A DNA stretch of 64,000 nt from G963422275 sp963422275 (GCA_963422275.1 OY729418.1:2914001-2978000); one strand, 5' to 3'. Positions 52,662 to 62,217 are shown, counted from the stretch's first letter. Notes: generated by a model from the letters alone, not told the origin. Made by a program: numbers and translations.

Positions 52662-54986
52662 ATGCTGAACTATAAGGCTTTCACGGCGCCAGCCAAATTC
52701 CGATATCAAGGGCTCAAGCAGGCAAGCTGCCTGAGAGTTGACGTGCAATGCGGTGAAGCCGGGCAAGTTAGCGTGACAGCGGGGGCCATTGTTTCCATCA
52801 CCAATGTCGATGGCAGTTCGGCGGCTTGGCTGACTGCAATCTCGGGCGACGAGAGGAATTTCGGCATCTCTGCGCTCGATGTACCGTCGCGGTCGCAGTC
52901 ACCGCTGGATATGGCCGCGTTTGACAGTCGCAAGATGGCTGCGACCGTCCAGAGCCGCGGGAGTTCCTTGGCTGCCGCTGGGGCACTTCGAATTTTTGAC
53001 GAGAATTCGGCGCCCGGCGATATTTTTGCCGCGAGGGTGACTCGTGACGCAGAATTGTTTGTCATTGCGCCGGCTTGGCATGACTTTCTATGGCAGGGCG
53101 GCGGCGGACGAATGTCGGTCAGTATAAAGTTGCCCGATGGTCGTGAATGCGATCAATTGCTTCCCAAACCATTGGGCAAGGTCTTCGACGAATGGCGAGT
53201 CAAACGTGGCACGGCGAAAGCCTACGAGATCAAGAAGGGCCAGTTTGTCCAGATTATCGACGTCGAAGGACAGCAGTGTTCCGATTTCATGGCAATGCGC
53301 AGCGACGCATTGCATGCTGGACAGGAGCGCCACATCGACTCCACTGTGTCACGCACGATGTCACGAAGCGCCTATCCACTGCCCGGACTGCACGACAAGT
53401 TTTTTGACCAGGACATCCGCCCATTGTTGGCCGTGCGCCGTGACACGGTTGGGCGGCATGATACGTTCGCGTTGGCCTGCACCGCGCGCGGTTACGAAGA
53501 ACGCGGATTTCCAGGTCACTTAAACTGCTCCGACAACATCAGCGGGGAATTTGAGCCTTATGGAATTAAGTCGCGCAAGGCTTGGCCTGCCATCAACTTC
53601 TTTTTTAATTCATGGATTGATTGGGCGGACAACAATATTGCGACCGACGAGGCTTGGTCGCGCCCGGGGGACTATGTCGCCCTGCAGGCATTGACGGATC
53701 TGGTGTGTGTCTCAACTGCCTGTCCTGACGATGTAGATCCGATCAACGGCTGGAATCCAACAGACATTCATGTTCGCATTTACGAGGAGGACACATCGAT
53801 TTCCCATTCAGTTTCTTGGCGCGCGCATCCAGAGGATGCGGAACAGTTGACAAGGCACTCAGCCTTTCATCCGCGCACATCGAAGCTTACCTCTTCGTTT
53901 CGTGTGGCCCGAGACCTTTGGATGCCGGCTCATTTCGATGCGACAGGCACCATCGAGGAATACTGGGCCTGCAAAAGAACGGCGACGCTGCAAGACATGT
54001 CAGGTCTGCGAAAATTTGACGTTGTTGGGCCGGATGCTGTCGAGCTTTTGCAGCACTGCATGACGCGCGACGTGTCCAGGCTTTCGCAGCATCGCGGTCT
54101 TTATGCCCTGATGTGTGATACTCGCGGTTCCGTGCTGGATGACGGCACCCTGTTTCGGTTGGAGGAAACCGCTTTTCGCTGGTGCTGCGGATCAGACAAT
54201 TCTGCATTGCATCTCCGCGAACATGCTGAACGCCTCGGGCTTAATGCCCGTGTATTGTCGCTTGGCAACAAGATGCCGAACTTGGCGCTGCAAGGCCCGA
54301 AATCGCGCGATATCCTGCGCGAGATTGTCTTTACTCAACCATCCCGGCCAGCGATCGATAATCTCAAATGGTTCGGCTTCACTATAGCTCGTCTTCGAGA
54401 CCGCGACGGGCCAATGTTCATGCTGAGCCGGACCGGCTTCACCGGCGAGCTTGGTTACGAGATTTTCTGCGATCAAAATGATGCTCTCGCAATTTGGGAT
54501 GGTGTAATGGAGGTAGGCGGCGACTACGGGCTCGTTCCGATGGGTGGCGAAGCGCTGAATCTATTGCGGATCGAGGCTGGTCTGATGATTGCCAATGCCG
54601 AATTTGGAGCTGGCAGCGACGCAATGGAATCCGGATTGGGATTTGCCGTTGATTTCAGGAAAGCCAACTTTGTCGGGCGGGCGGCTTTGCAGCGAAACGC
54701 CGCCGCGACGCGCCGGAAACTGGTGGGCCTGCACTTTGCGGGGAATGAGGCTCCGGCAAATGGTGATCAGGTCTTCGTTGGACGCGAACAGATAGGGGTT
54801 ATCACCAGTGCGTGCACTTCGCCGCAATTTGGCCATGCGATCGCCATGGCTCGGGTTGCGATCGAGGACTCCGAAACTGGACGGGAGCTGGAAGTGGGCA
54901 AGCTGGACGGATACATGAAGCGCCTTCCCGCAATCGTGGTCGATCTGCCGTTCATTGATCCCAAGCGAGAGAAGGTGCGTGCGTGA
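52662..54986 (+). CDS. tdm: Trimethylamine N-oxide demethylase (TMAO aldolase), DUF1989-GcvT fusion
   Basis: Cleaves TMAO to dimethylamine and formaldehyde; the C-terminal domain can pass the C1 unit to tetrahydrofolate. The 774-residue protein has an N-terminal DUF1989-type region with Cys/His motifs suited to metal binding: QQCSDFMAM (Cys206), AGQERHIDST (His224) and GHLNCSDN (Cys289). A GcvT-like aminomethyltransferase domain runs from about residue 410 to the end (LQHCMTRDVS, GFTGELGYEIF, MGGEALNLLRIEAG). This fusion is the known Tdm architecture of Methylocella and Roseobacters. It is followed directly by a quaternary-amine ABC importer, as at Roseobacter tdm-tmo loci. A TMA monooxygenase gene (tmm) is not in the window. 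Confidence 0.85.
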   Translation: MLNYKAFTAPAKFRYQGLKQASCLRVDVQCGEAGQVSVTAGAIVSITNVDGSSAAWLTAISGDERNFGISALDVPSRSQSPLDMAAFDSRKMAATVQSRGSSLAAAGALRIFDENSAPGDIFAARVTRDAELFVIAPAWHDFLWQGGGGRMSVSIKLPDGRECDQLLPKPLGKVFDEWRVKRGTAKAYEIKKGQFVQIIDVEGQQCSDFMAMRSDALHAGQERHIDSTVSRTMSRSAYPLPGLHDKFFDQDIRPLLAVRRDTVGRHDTFALACTARGYEERGFPGHLNCSDNISGEFEPYGIKSRKAWPAINFFFNSWIDWADNNIATDEAWSRPGDYVALQALTDLVCVSTACPDDVDPINGWNPTDIHVRIYEEDTSISHSVSWRAHPEDAEQLTRHSAFHPRTSKLTSSFRVARDLWMPAHFDATGTIEEYWACKRTATLQDMSGLRKFDVVGPDAVELLQHCMTRDVSRLSQHRGLYALMCDTRGSVLDDGTLFRLEETAFRWCCGSDNSALHLREHAERLGLNARVLSLGNKMPNLALQGPKSRDILREIVFTQPSRPAIDNLKWFGFTIARLRDRDGPMFMLSRTGFTGELGYEIFCDQNDALAIWDGVMEVGGDYGLVPMGGEALNLLRIEAGLMIANAEFGAGSDAMESGLGFAVDFRKANFVGRAALQRNAAATRRKLVGLHFAGNEAPANGDQVFVGREQIGVITSACTSPQFGHAIAMARVAIEDSETGRELEVGKLDGYMKRLPAIVVDLPFIDPKREKVRA

Positions 54987-56044
54987 CCGGTGATCAATCA
55001 AGCGGCGTGGTTGTCACGCGCAACGTCTGGAAAATCTTCGGCGCTAGGGCCGAAGAGGCAATGGGAGCCGTCCGCCGAGAAAATCTGTCTAAGGCTGTGG
55101 TGCTGGAGCGTTATGATGCCGTGGTCGGCGTGAGGGATGTCTCGCTTTCCGTTGGCGAGGGCGAGATTTTCTGCATCATGGGGTTGTCCGGTTCAGGAAA
55201 GTCGACGCTGGTCCGCCACATTAACCGACTAATCGAGCCCACAGGCGGGAACATCCTGATAAACGGCGTCAATGTAGGCGATCTAAACCCCGAGGAGTTG
55301 CGTGCAATGCGTGCCGACAAGATCGGCATGGTGTTTCAGAGCATGGCTTTGCTGCCGCATCGAACGGTGCGAGACAATATCGCCTTTGCACTTGAGCTGA
55401 GGAATGTGGACACCTTTACCCGGGCGAACGTCGCCGATCGGGTCATTAGTCTGGTTAGCTTGGATGGGTATGGAGACCGGATGCCTTACGAGTTGTCCGG
55501 AGGGATGCAACAGCGTGTCGGCTTGGCGCGCGCACTTGCGGCCGACCCCGATATCCTCCTGATGGACGAGCCCTTTTCTGCCCTCGATCCGCTCATTCGC
55601 AGAGGGTTGCAGGATGAATTTCTCGAACTTTCCAAGAGCATGAAAAAGACGACCCTCTTCATCACACATGACTTGGACGAAGCGATCCGAATGGGGACGC
55701 GGATCGCGATCATGAAAGATGGCGCGATTGTTCAGACTGGTACCCCGGAAGAGATCGTGACCAAGCCGGCCGACGACTATGTCGCTGATTTCGTGGCGGG
55801 AATTTCCAAACTGAAACTGGTTTTCGCGCATACCGTCATGCAGCCGGTCGAAGCGTTTGAAAAGGATGGTGCATCGCTTCCGCCCCTTGACGAGTGCCCG
55901 AGCGCCAAACCTGATGACGATCTGGACGTTCTTGTCGGATTGGCTGTTGATCAGGACAACCCGATAATAATTGTGAGCGATGGCAAACCAGTGGGTGTCG
56001 TGAACAAAGACGCCCTGCTGCGCGGCATCCAAGGTGAAGTTTAA
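54983..56044 (+). CDS. tmoV: Quaternary amine (TMAO-type) ABC importer ATPase, TmoV-like
   Basis: A 353-residue ATP-binding subunit of the glycine betaine/proline (ProV/OpuA) class. It has Walker A GLSGSGKST, signature ELSGGMQQRVGLARAL, Walker B ILLMDEPFSALDP and a His switch in FITHDLDEA. The ProV-like C-terminal extension is shorter than in ProV and its CBS-like region is reduced. It starts with GTG overlapping the tdm stop by four bases, so import and demethylation are co-expressed. Adjacency to tdm favours TMAO as substrate over betaine or choline. Confidence 0.85.
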   Translation: MTGDQSSGVVVTRNVWKIFGARAEEAMGAVRRENLSKAVVLERYDAVVGVRDVSLSVGEGEIFCIMGLSGSGKSTLVRHINRLIEPTGGNILINGVNVGDLNPEELRAMRADKIGMVFQSMALLPHRTVRDNIAFALELRNVDTFTRANVADRVISLVSLDGYGDRMPYELSGGMQQRVGLARALAADPDILLMDEPFSALDPLIRRGLQDEFLELSKSMKKTTLFITHDLDEAIRMGTRIAIMKDGAIVQTGTPEEIVTKPADDYVADFVAGISKLKLVFAHTVMQPVEAFEKDGASLPPLDECPSAKPDDDLDVLVGLAVDQDNPIIIVSDGKPVGVVNKDALLRGIQGEV

Positions 56045-56048
56045 GGCC

Positions 56049-57596
56049 GTGTCAAACGAGACTGAAATCCGCAAGCCCTTTATCGAATTCGCGGGCCAGA
56101 ATGGCGACTACTACGCTGACGCCTTTCTGAAGATAAAGAAAATGACTTTGGGTCGCTTCCACATCAACAAGGCAGCGCTGGTTGGCAGTTTCATTTGGGC
56201 GGCGCTTCGCGGCAACTGGGTGCTTTTCATCATCAGCTTCGCTGTGGACCTTGTCACCATGGTCAACATTGCGCTGGTCTACAAATATTCGAAAGCGGCG
56301 GTCGACAATGTTGACAGGGCCTATCTGGTCACGCGTTACGAGGGGTGGTCTCAGACGCATCTGGCCGGAGCGATCATCGTGTTCGTTCTGGGGCGACTGC
56401 TTTTTGCGTGGTTCGCGGACAGGTTTTATGCCATCCAGTTTGAGAAGTGGCGCGTCAACCGAAGAGTGAACAGCGGGGTAAAGGCATCGCGGTTGCTGAC
56501 GGCCGCGCTTGTCTCCGTTCTGATATTGCCGATGCTGCTTTACCGCACAACCCAATTTGCACCTGATGAGCGCATGTGCATCAAGCAAGACCGTGCCATT
56601 GCGCAGGGCGAGGAAGTCTCCTTCAAGAAACGATTCGATTGCTTTGTGATAGGGGAGTTTCCGACGCTATTCTGGATCGATCGGCCAGACCAAATTACCT
56701 ACCCAAGAGGCGAGGACGGCGAGCGCACCGTAAAGCGGACGCCGCCCACTGCAGGTGCGCCGCCAGTGAACCTGAACACTTACACTTCGCAGGCGATCGA
56801 CGACACCATCGGATATCTCACCGTATTCTATGGCTTTCTGTTCGACGGGGTCACTCAATTCTTGCGTGGAATGCTAAGCGCGATCACGTCGGTATTCGTT
56901 GGCACGCCATGGCCTATCACGATGAGCGCATTGCTGTTTATCGCCTACAAGATGGCTGGCACGCGCACAGCAATTTTTGTCGGAGCGTCCTTGATCTATC
57001 TGGCCCTCTTCGGCTTTTGGCAGACGGCCATGGACACCTTGTCGCTTGTTGTCGCTGCGTCGATCATCTGCGTTGCGGTTGGGTTGCCCTTGGGAATTTG
57101 GGTGGGCAAGTCCACACGAGGCAAGATCATTGTGACACCGATACTCGACGTGATGCAAACGATCCCGTCCTTTGTCTATCTGCTCCCTGCGATTGCGTTC
57201 TTCTCGATTGGCAAGCCGCCTGGAATTCTTGCAACGGTGATTTTCGCGATGCCGCCGATGGTCAGGCTGACGGCGCTTGGCATCCAGCAAGTCGCGGACA
57301 ACACCAAGGAGGCCGCTCTCGCTTTTGGCGCCAGCCCGCGCCAGTTGCTGACAAAGGTGGAGTTGCCCTTGGCCCTGCCATCCATCATGGCCGGGATAAA
57401 TCAGGTGGTAATGATGAGTCTATCGATGGTAGTAATCGCTGCCCTGATCGGTGCGGGTGGCATGGGATATGTAGTGACCGAGGCACTTGAGAACACCGAA
57501 ACCGGGCGCGGTGTCTTGGCCGGCATTGGCATTGCCCTGTTGGCAATGATGATCGACAGGGTTGTGCAGAAGGCGAACAGGACCCGCCGTCAGTGA
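56049..57596 (+). CDS. tmoW: Quaternary amine (TMAO-type) ABC importer permease, TmoW-like
   Basis: An inner-membrane permease of about 515 residues, longer than ProW. The C-terminal half is a ProW/OpuA-type BPD-transp-1 domain with the EAA-like loop NTKEAALAFGASPRQLLTKV and GAGGMGYVV. The N-terminal half adds about 250 residues: two helices, a basic stretch (RVNRRVNSG), another helix (LLTAALVSVLILPMLL) and a soluble segment with CIKQDRAIAQGEEVSFKKRF. I prefer GTG 56049 because AAGGTGAAG lies about ten bases upstream; GTG 56034 inside the previous gene is an alternative. Confidence 0.82.
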   Translation: MSNETEIRKPFIEFAGQNGDYYADAFLKIKKMTLGRFHINKAALVGSFIWAALRGNWVLFIISFAVDLVTMVNIALVYKYSKAAVDNVDRAYLVTRYEGWSQTHLAGAIIVFVLGRLLFAWFADRFYAIQFEKWRVNRRVNSGVKASRLLTAALVSVLILPMLLYRTTQFAPDERMCIKQDRAIAQGEEVSFKKRFDCFVIGEFPTLFWIDRPDQITYPRGEDGERTVKRTPPTAGAPPVNLNTYTSQAIDDTIGYLTVFYGFLFDGVTQFLRGMLSAITSVFVGTPWPITMSALLFIAYKMAGTRTAIFVGASLIYLALFGFWQTAMDTLSLVVAASIICVAVGLPLGIWVGKSTRGKIIVTPILDVMQTIPSFVYLLPAIAFFSIGKPPGILATVIFAMPPMVRLTALGIQQVADNTKEAALAFGASPRQLLTKVELPLALPSIMAGINQVVMMSLSMVVIAALIGAGGMGYVVTEALENTETGRGVLAGIGIALLAMMIDRVVQKANRTRRQ

Positions 57597-57640
57597 CCAG
57601 ATTGCGATGCCGCGGCATCGCCAATTGACAAGGGAGAAAC

Positions 57641-58597
57641 ATGAAACTCAAATATCTTTTGACAGGCGCAGCGATGTCTGTTGCGTCAGCATCGGGGTCT
57701 GTGGCCGCCGATAATGCTACGGTTACTATCGGAGACTTGACATGGACTGGTGCAACAGCAATCGGCCATGTCATCCAGGCCGTGATCGAAGGACCACTCG
57801 GCTCTGAAGCTATCATTGTTGAAGGCATGTCGGACGGATCGGCTATCGCGACCGGCATGGACAAAGGAGATGGCTCCGTGGACGTCTACACTGACTTGTG
57901 GATGCCCAACCGTCAGGCCATCTGGGACAAGTATATCGACGGTGCCAAGACCGTGGGACACAATGTTCCCTACTTGGGCACGCAGAAGATGTACGTGCCA
58001 GCTTACATGTCAGATCGGGTAAGCACCGTAGAGGATCTCATGGATCCGGAAGTTGCGGCAATGTTCGACAAGGACGGCAACGGCAAGGGCGAATACTGGG
58101 CTGGGGACGCTGGTTGGAAGTCCACCCGGATGTGGCAGGTGAAGTTCAAGAGCTACGGCCTGTCGGAACTTTGGGAGCCGGAGATTCTGCCAGATGCGAC
58201 TTTCAAGGCGCAGCTCAAGGCCGCGGTCCAACGCGAGCAGCCGATTCTTTTCTACTACTGGACCCCGGAATGGGTGCATGCAGCCTATGACATCACGCCG
58301 ATTGAAGAGCCGGCCCGCACAGAAGGTTGCGAAGACGTCAACCTCGACCAGGAAGACTGGCTGGAAGCGTCGAATTTTTCCTGCGTCAGCAGCGACGCGA
58401 CCATTTACGTCGCTTATTCCAAGTCGCTGGAAGCCCGCAATCCTCCCGTGGCAAAGTTCCTCAGCCAGGTAAAGCTTGATCCGGCAACGGTCAATGAATG
58501 GATCCTGCAGATCGGTCGCGACAAAATGGACCCGCGAGATGTGGCTGAAGATTGGGTCAACAACAACATGGATGTTGTGAACGGCTGGATAAACTGA
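57641..58597 (+). CDS. tmoX: Quaternary amine (TMAO-type) substrate-binding protein, TmoX-like
   Basis: A periplasmic OpuAC/ProX-class binding protein of 318 residues. It has a Sec signal peptide (LLTGAAMSVASASGSVAA, cleavage near residue 23) and then VTIGDLTWTGATAIGHV, typical of the class, whose ligand pocket uses aromatic residues. Candidate pocket residues lie in YTDLWMPNRQAIW, GDAGWKST and YYWTPEWVH. Cysteines in EGCEDV and NFSCVSS may form a disulfide. A good ribosome binding site (AAGGGAG) precedes ATG 57641. It is the last gene of tdm-tmoVWX, and its 3-prime end has a stable hairpin. Closest alternatives are betaine or choline binding proteins. Confidence 0.85.
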   Translation: MKLKYLLTGAAMSVASASGSVAADNATVTIGDLTWTGATAIGHVIQAVIEGPLGSEAIIVEGMSDGSAIATGMDKGDGSVDVYTDLWMPNRQAIWDKYIDGAKTVGHNVPYLGTQKMYVPAYMSDRVSTVEDLMDPEVAAMFDKDGNGKGEYWAGDAGWKSTRMWQVKFKSYGLSELWEPEILPDATFKAQLKAAVQREQPILFYYWTPEWVHAAYDITPIEEPARTEGCEDVNLDQEDWLEASNFSCVSSDATIYVAYSKSLEARNPPVAKFLSQVKLDPATVNEWILQIGRDKMDPRDVAEDWVNNNMDVVNGWIN

Positions 58598-58614
58598 TCC
58601 CAAAACAAGTGTTT

Positions 58615-58644
58615 GTCCGACGCGGGAACTTGTCCGCGTCGGAC
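58615..58644 (+). terminator. GC-rich stem-loop after tmoX
   Basis: GTCCGACGCGG and CCGCGTCGGAC pair perfectly over 11 bp with an 8-base loop, 18 bases after the tmoX stop. No T-run follows, so it may act as an mRNA 3-prime stabiliser, attenuator or non-canonical terminator rather than a full intrinsic terminator. Confidence 0.5.
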
Positions 58645-59233
58645 GCAGCGGCTGAACTGCACTGAGAGCGGGGATGCTTGGAAGAAACTCAAAGCGGTTC
58701 AGTGTCACGAAGTTGATCGAAGAGCGCACAACGGCTGAATGCTGTGTGCGTGCTCATATTTGAGCAACCGCTTGCGATCTGTCGGATACTGTCGTTAACG
58801 GGCGGCTCAATTGTCATTTTGAGTGATCGGTTGCTTTTCTGAAGAGGGGATGGCACTCGGTGCTCTGAGCGGGCACTGGTTTGCCGGAATGCCTGCTCGT
58901 TCTCAGTCCTTGGTCTGTCTCTTTTGCGGCAACACTTTCTGGCGACGGCGATGCGGATTTTCTCGAAAATCCGCTTGGTGGGCTGAAATTTAGCGACCGC
59001 CGTTGCAATTGCGAAGAGTCAAGAGCCTTTCTGGGTTCGAAATCTTCGAGATGCGGGAATCACGTGCCTGCAGCTTCTGAGTCGGCCATCGGGCGCATAT
59101 GCAGAAGAAAGCCGGTCTGGCCAATTAAATTCGGCAGCGGACCGTTCATGACGACGAATGATGGCGGCAATTGTTTGACACCAACCCAAATAAAAATACT
59201 TATGCTGCGGCACTGAATTGATTGGGTGAGCGA
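58645..59233. other. Intergenic region upstream of mgsA
   Basis: About 590 bases separating the tdm-tmo operon from mgsABC-gmaS. No convincing gene is present on either strand. An AT-rich stretch just before mgsA (near 59185-59220) is the likely promoter zone. No transposase fragment was recognised. Confidence 0.4.
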
Positions 59234-60133
59234 ATGTGCGGGCTTGCTGGCTTATATCTCAAGAACAGCGAATTGCGACCAAGCCTTGGGAAGCTCTTCG
59301 CCCCAATCTTGATTGAGCTTACTGACCGCGGTCCGGACAGCGCCGGAGTCGCTGTATATCACGACCCCTCCGGTGAACGGGCCAAAATAACCGTGTTCCA
59401 CCCTGATCCAAGTTTCGCCTGGAGCGCCTTGGCGGCTGATTTGGCCGAGAGTCTAGGCACTGACGTGAAAGCGGTGCCAAACGATACCCACTGCGTGCTC
59501 TTGGTGGGTGCCGATGTCGACGCATCATTGGATGCGTTGACAAACTTGGGGTCGGATGTTCGGGCAATGAGCGCGGGACACCTGATTGAGATCTACAAGG
59601 AGACCGGGGAGCCCAGCAAGGTGCTCTCACGATTTGGCGTTGATCGAATGGCAGGAAGCCACGCGGTAGGCCACACGAGGATGGCGACCGAAAGCGCCGT
59701 TACGACATCCGGGTCCCATCCCTTCTCGACAGGCAAGGATCTGTGCCTTGTCCACAATGGGTCGCTGTCAAACCACAACCGGCTCAGAGAGCGTCTCACG
59801 AGGTTCGCCGGTTCGCGGTTCCATACAGAGAATGACACTGAAGTTGCAGCTGCATACATTTCATACAGGCTGAAATCCGGGCGCAGCCTGCATGAGGCCC
59901 TTCAGGACTGCATTGAGGATATTGACGGCTTCTACACTTTCGTCGCCGGAACCGAGGGCGGCTTTGCAGTATTGCGTGATCCAATTGCCTGCAAGCCGGC
60001 CGTGCTTGCAGAGACAGACGACTACGTCGCGTTTGGTTCCGAGTATCGCGCACTCGCAACGCTTCCGGGAATAGCTGAGGCGACAGTATGGGAGCCTGAA
60101 CCGGCCATTGTCTACAGTTGGGAGGCTGCTTGA
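59234..60133 (+). CDS. mgsA: Class II glutamine amidotransferase, N-methylglutamate synthase subunit MgsA (GlxB-like)
   Basis: A 299-residue Ntn-type glutamine amidotransferase domain protein. The start MCGLAGLYLKN exposes the catalytic Cys2 after Met removal, so ATG 59234 is chosen over the TTG at 59222. Conserved HTRMATESAV, GSHPFS and LVHNGSLSNHNRLRERL, with the glutamine-binding residues, follow. In the N-methylglutamate pathway the three Mgs subunits together make N-methylglutamate from gamma-glutamylmethylamide or methylamine; they correspond to separate domains of glutamate synthase. Its stop overlaps the mgsB start by one base. Confidence 0.85.
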   Translation: MCGLAGLYLKNSELRPSLGKLFAPILIELTDRGPDSAGVAVYHDPSGERAKITVFHPDPSFAWSALAADLAESLGTDVKAVPNDTHCVLLVGADVDASLDALTNLGSDVRAMSAGHLIEIYKETGEPSKVLSRFGVDRMAGSHAVGHTRMATESAVTTSGSHPFSTGKDLCLVHNGSLSNHNRLRERLTRFAGSRFHTENDTEVAAAYISYRLKSGRSLHEALQDCIEDIDGFYTFVAGTEGGFAVLRDPIACKPAVLAETDDYVAFGSEYRALATLPGIAEATVWEPEPAIVYSWEAA

Positions 60134-60840
60134 TGGTTGCAAGCGGCGCCAACTGCTCCAAAGTCGATCTGTCCAAACACTCGCTTCGGGAGGCGAACAC
60201 GATTTTGCAGTCGTGCAACGGAACTGGTGAGGAGTGGCATTTCGTTGTGAAGAATCCGCAGGGCGCGCACGCGCTCGGCTGTGGGATCGATGCACCTGTT
60301 CTGGTTCGGATTGACGGCCATACTGGCTACTATTGCGCGGGGATGAACAAGGCTGCCAGCGTGGTCATTGACGGCAACGCAGGCCAGGGAGTGGCCGAGA
60401 ACATGATGTCGGGAAAGGTGCATGTGCGGGGCGATGCGAGCCAATCGGCCGGCGCCACTGCACATGGCGGTCTGCTCGTCATCGATGGAAACGCGGCGGC
60501 AAGGTGCGGAATATCGCTCAAGGGGGCGGACATAGTGGTGAAGGGCAGCATCGGCCACATGAGCATGTTCATGGCGCAAAAGGGAAGACTGGTTGTACTC
60601 GGCGATGCCGGGGATGCGCTGGGTGATTCAATTTACGAATCGCGAATCTACATTCGTGGCAAAACTAGGAGCTTGGGAGCCGACTGCATCGAGAAGCCAG
60701 TTCGCGAGCAGCATTTGAAGGAATTGCGGGAGCTGTTGGTGGCTGCCGGCTGCGGGGACATGGATGCAGGCGGATTCCGCCGGTTTGGCTCGGCACGCAA
60801 CCTATACAATTTCAAGATCGAGAACGTTCATGGGTATTGA
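60133..60840 (+). CDS. mgsB: N-methylglutamate synthase subunit MgsB (GlxC, GltB C-terminal domain-like)
   Basis: A 235-residue protein matching the C-terminal beta-helix (GXGXG) domain of glutamate synthase. It shows repeated Gly-rich turns such as VRIDGHTGYYCAG, VVIDGNAGQGV and VHVRGDASQSAG. The domain has no catalytic residues and serves as scaffold. ATG 60133 overlaps the mgsA stop; the gene overlaps mgsC by 11 bases. The three genes are arranged as a tightly coupled set, as in other mgsABC or glxBCD clusters. Confidence 0.85.
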   Translation: MVASGANCSKVDLSKHSLREANTILQSCNGTGEEWHFVVKNPQGAHALGCGIDAPVLVRIDGHTGYYCAGMNKAASVVIDGNAGQGVAENMMSGKVHVRGDASQSAGATAHGGLLVIDGNAAARCGISLKGADIVVKGSIGHMSMFMAQKGRLVVLGDAGDALGDSIYESRIYIRGKTRSLGADCIEKPVREQHLKELRELLVAAGCGDMDAGGFRRFGSARNLYNFKIENVHGY

Positions 60841-62173
60841 GAGTCGTGTTTCGAGCGACGATTGGAATCTCCAAGAGTCATACAGCTTTGACCGCAACAC
60901 AATTCATTACATTCGCGAGGCGGCACGCACCGGACTTTACCGGATTCGGGGATTCGGTGCCAAGCGCAGGATTCCGAACTTCGATGATCTATTAATGAAA
61001 GGTGCCTCGATGTCCCGCTATCCGCTGGAGGGTTACAGGGAAAAATGCGGAACGGACATCGTTCTCGGCAACCGTTTTGCAAGCAAGCCGATCAGACTTT
61101 CCATTCCCATAACGATCGCTGGCATGAGCTTTGGTTCCCTATCGGCAAACGCGAAGGAGGCGCTTGGTCGGGGAGCGAGCGAGGTTGGTTCCTCGACCAC
61201 GACGGGCGATGGGGGCATGACGCCCGAAGAGCGTGACCACTCTACGCAGCTCGTCTATCAGTATCTGCCTTCGAGATACGGGATGAATCCTGATGATCTG
61301 CGAAAGGCAGACGCGATTGAGGTCGTGGTGGGACAGGGTGCCAAGCCTGGTGGAGGCGGCATGTTGCTCGGGCAGAAAATCACTGAACGCGTTGCGGAGA
61401 TGCGCTCGCTGCCGGAAGGCGTGGACCAGAGATCCGCGTGCCGCCATCCCGACTGGACCGGACCGGACGATCTTGCGATCAAGATACTCGAGCTCCGCGA
61501 AATAACGAACTGGGAGAAGCCGATTTACATCAAGTGCGGTGCTGCGCGACCTTACTACGACACCGCGCTTTCGATCAAGGCGGGGGCCGATGTCGTCGTG
61601 ATCGATGGCATGCAAGGCGGGACGGCGGCCACACAGGAGGTGTTTATCGAACATGTCGGCCAACCGACCTTGGTCGCGGTTCGTGAGGCGGTTAGAGCGC
61701 TGGTGGATCTCGGAATGCACCGAAAGGTCCATCTGGTCGTTGGTGGTGGGATTCGCTCGGGGGCAGACGTTGCAAAGGCGCTGGCGATGGGCGCCGACGC
61801 AGTCTCGATCGGAACGGCAGCCCTGATTGCAATTGGGGACCAGGACCCAGCCCTAGACAACGAGTACAACAAGCTTGGTTCAGCTGCGGGCTGTTGGGAT
61901 GACTATCAGGCGGGGAAAGATCCTGCAGGAATAACGACGCAGGATCCAGCTCTCGCTGAAAGGCTCGATCCAGTAGCGGCCGGGCGCCGTCTTGCAAATT
62001 ACCTCAGGGTGTTGACACTCGAAACCCAAACAATCGCGAGGGCGTGCGGGAAAAGCCATGTCCACAATCTCGAGCCGGACGACATGGTGGCGCTTACAGT
62101 TGAAGCATCGGCCATGTCAGGAATACCGCTTGCGGGCACGAATTGGGTGCCTGGCGACGAAAGCGTAGAGTGA
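60830..62173 (+). CDS. mgsC: N-methylglutamate synthase subunit MgsC (GlxD, FMN-binding glutamate synthase domain-like)
   Basis: A 447-residue FMN-binding alpha/beta-barrel protein. It has ITIAGMSFGSLSANAKEALG, TTTGDGGMTPEE, VVGQGAKPGGGGMLLGQKI, and DVVVIDGMQGGTAATQEVF for flavin and substrate binding. Where ordinary glutamate synthases carry the CPVG(I/V)ATQ cysteines for an iron-sulfur cluster, this one reads DPAGITTQD, so that cluster site is absent. It presumably condenses the methylamine-derived amide with 2-oxoglutarate together with MgsA and MgsB. ATG 60830 gives the family N-terminus. Confidence 0.85.
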   Translation: MGIESRVSSDDWNLQESYSFDRNTIHYIREAARTGLYRIRGFGAKRRIPNFDDLLMKGASMSRYPLEGYREKCGTDIVLGNRFASKPIRLSIPITIAGMSFGSLSANAKEALGRGASEVGSSTTTGDGGMTPEERDHSTQLVYQYLPSRYGMNPDDLRKADAIEVVVGQGAKPGGGGMLLGQKITERVAEMRSLPEGVDQRSACRHPDWTGPDDLAIKILELREITNWEKPIYIKCGAARPYYDTALSIKAGADVVVIDGMQGGTAATQEVFIEHVGQPTLVAVREAVRALVDLGMHRKVHLVVGGGIRSGADVAKALAMGADAVSIGTAALIAIGDQDPALDNEYNKLGSAAGCWDDYQAGKDPAGITTQDPALAERLDPVAAGRRLANYLRVLTLETQTIARACGKSHVHNLEPDDMVALTVEASAMSGIPLAGTNWVPGDESVE

Positions 62174-62217
62174 CATCGAATCTCCCACGGCGAATTCAAG
62201 CAACGAAAGGATTAACA

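Noticed and set aside
52662..54986. Two fused or misassembled genes (DUF1989 protein and aminomethyltransferase)
   Set aside because: The fusion is continuous and matches the known architecture of TMAO demethylase.
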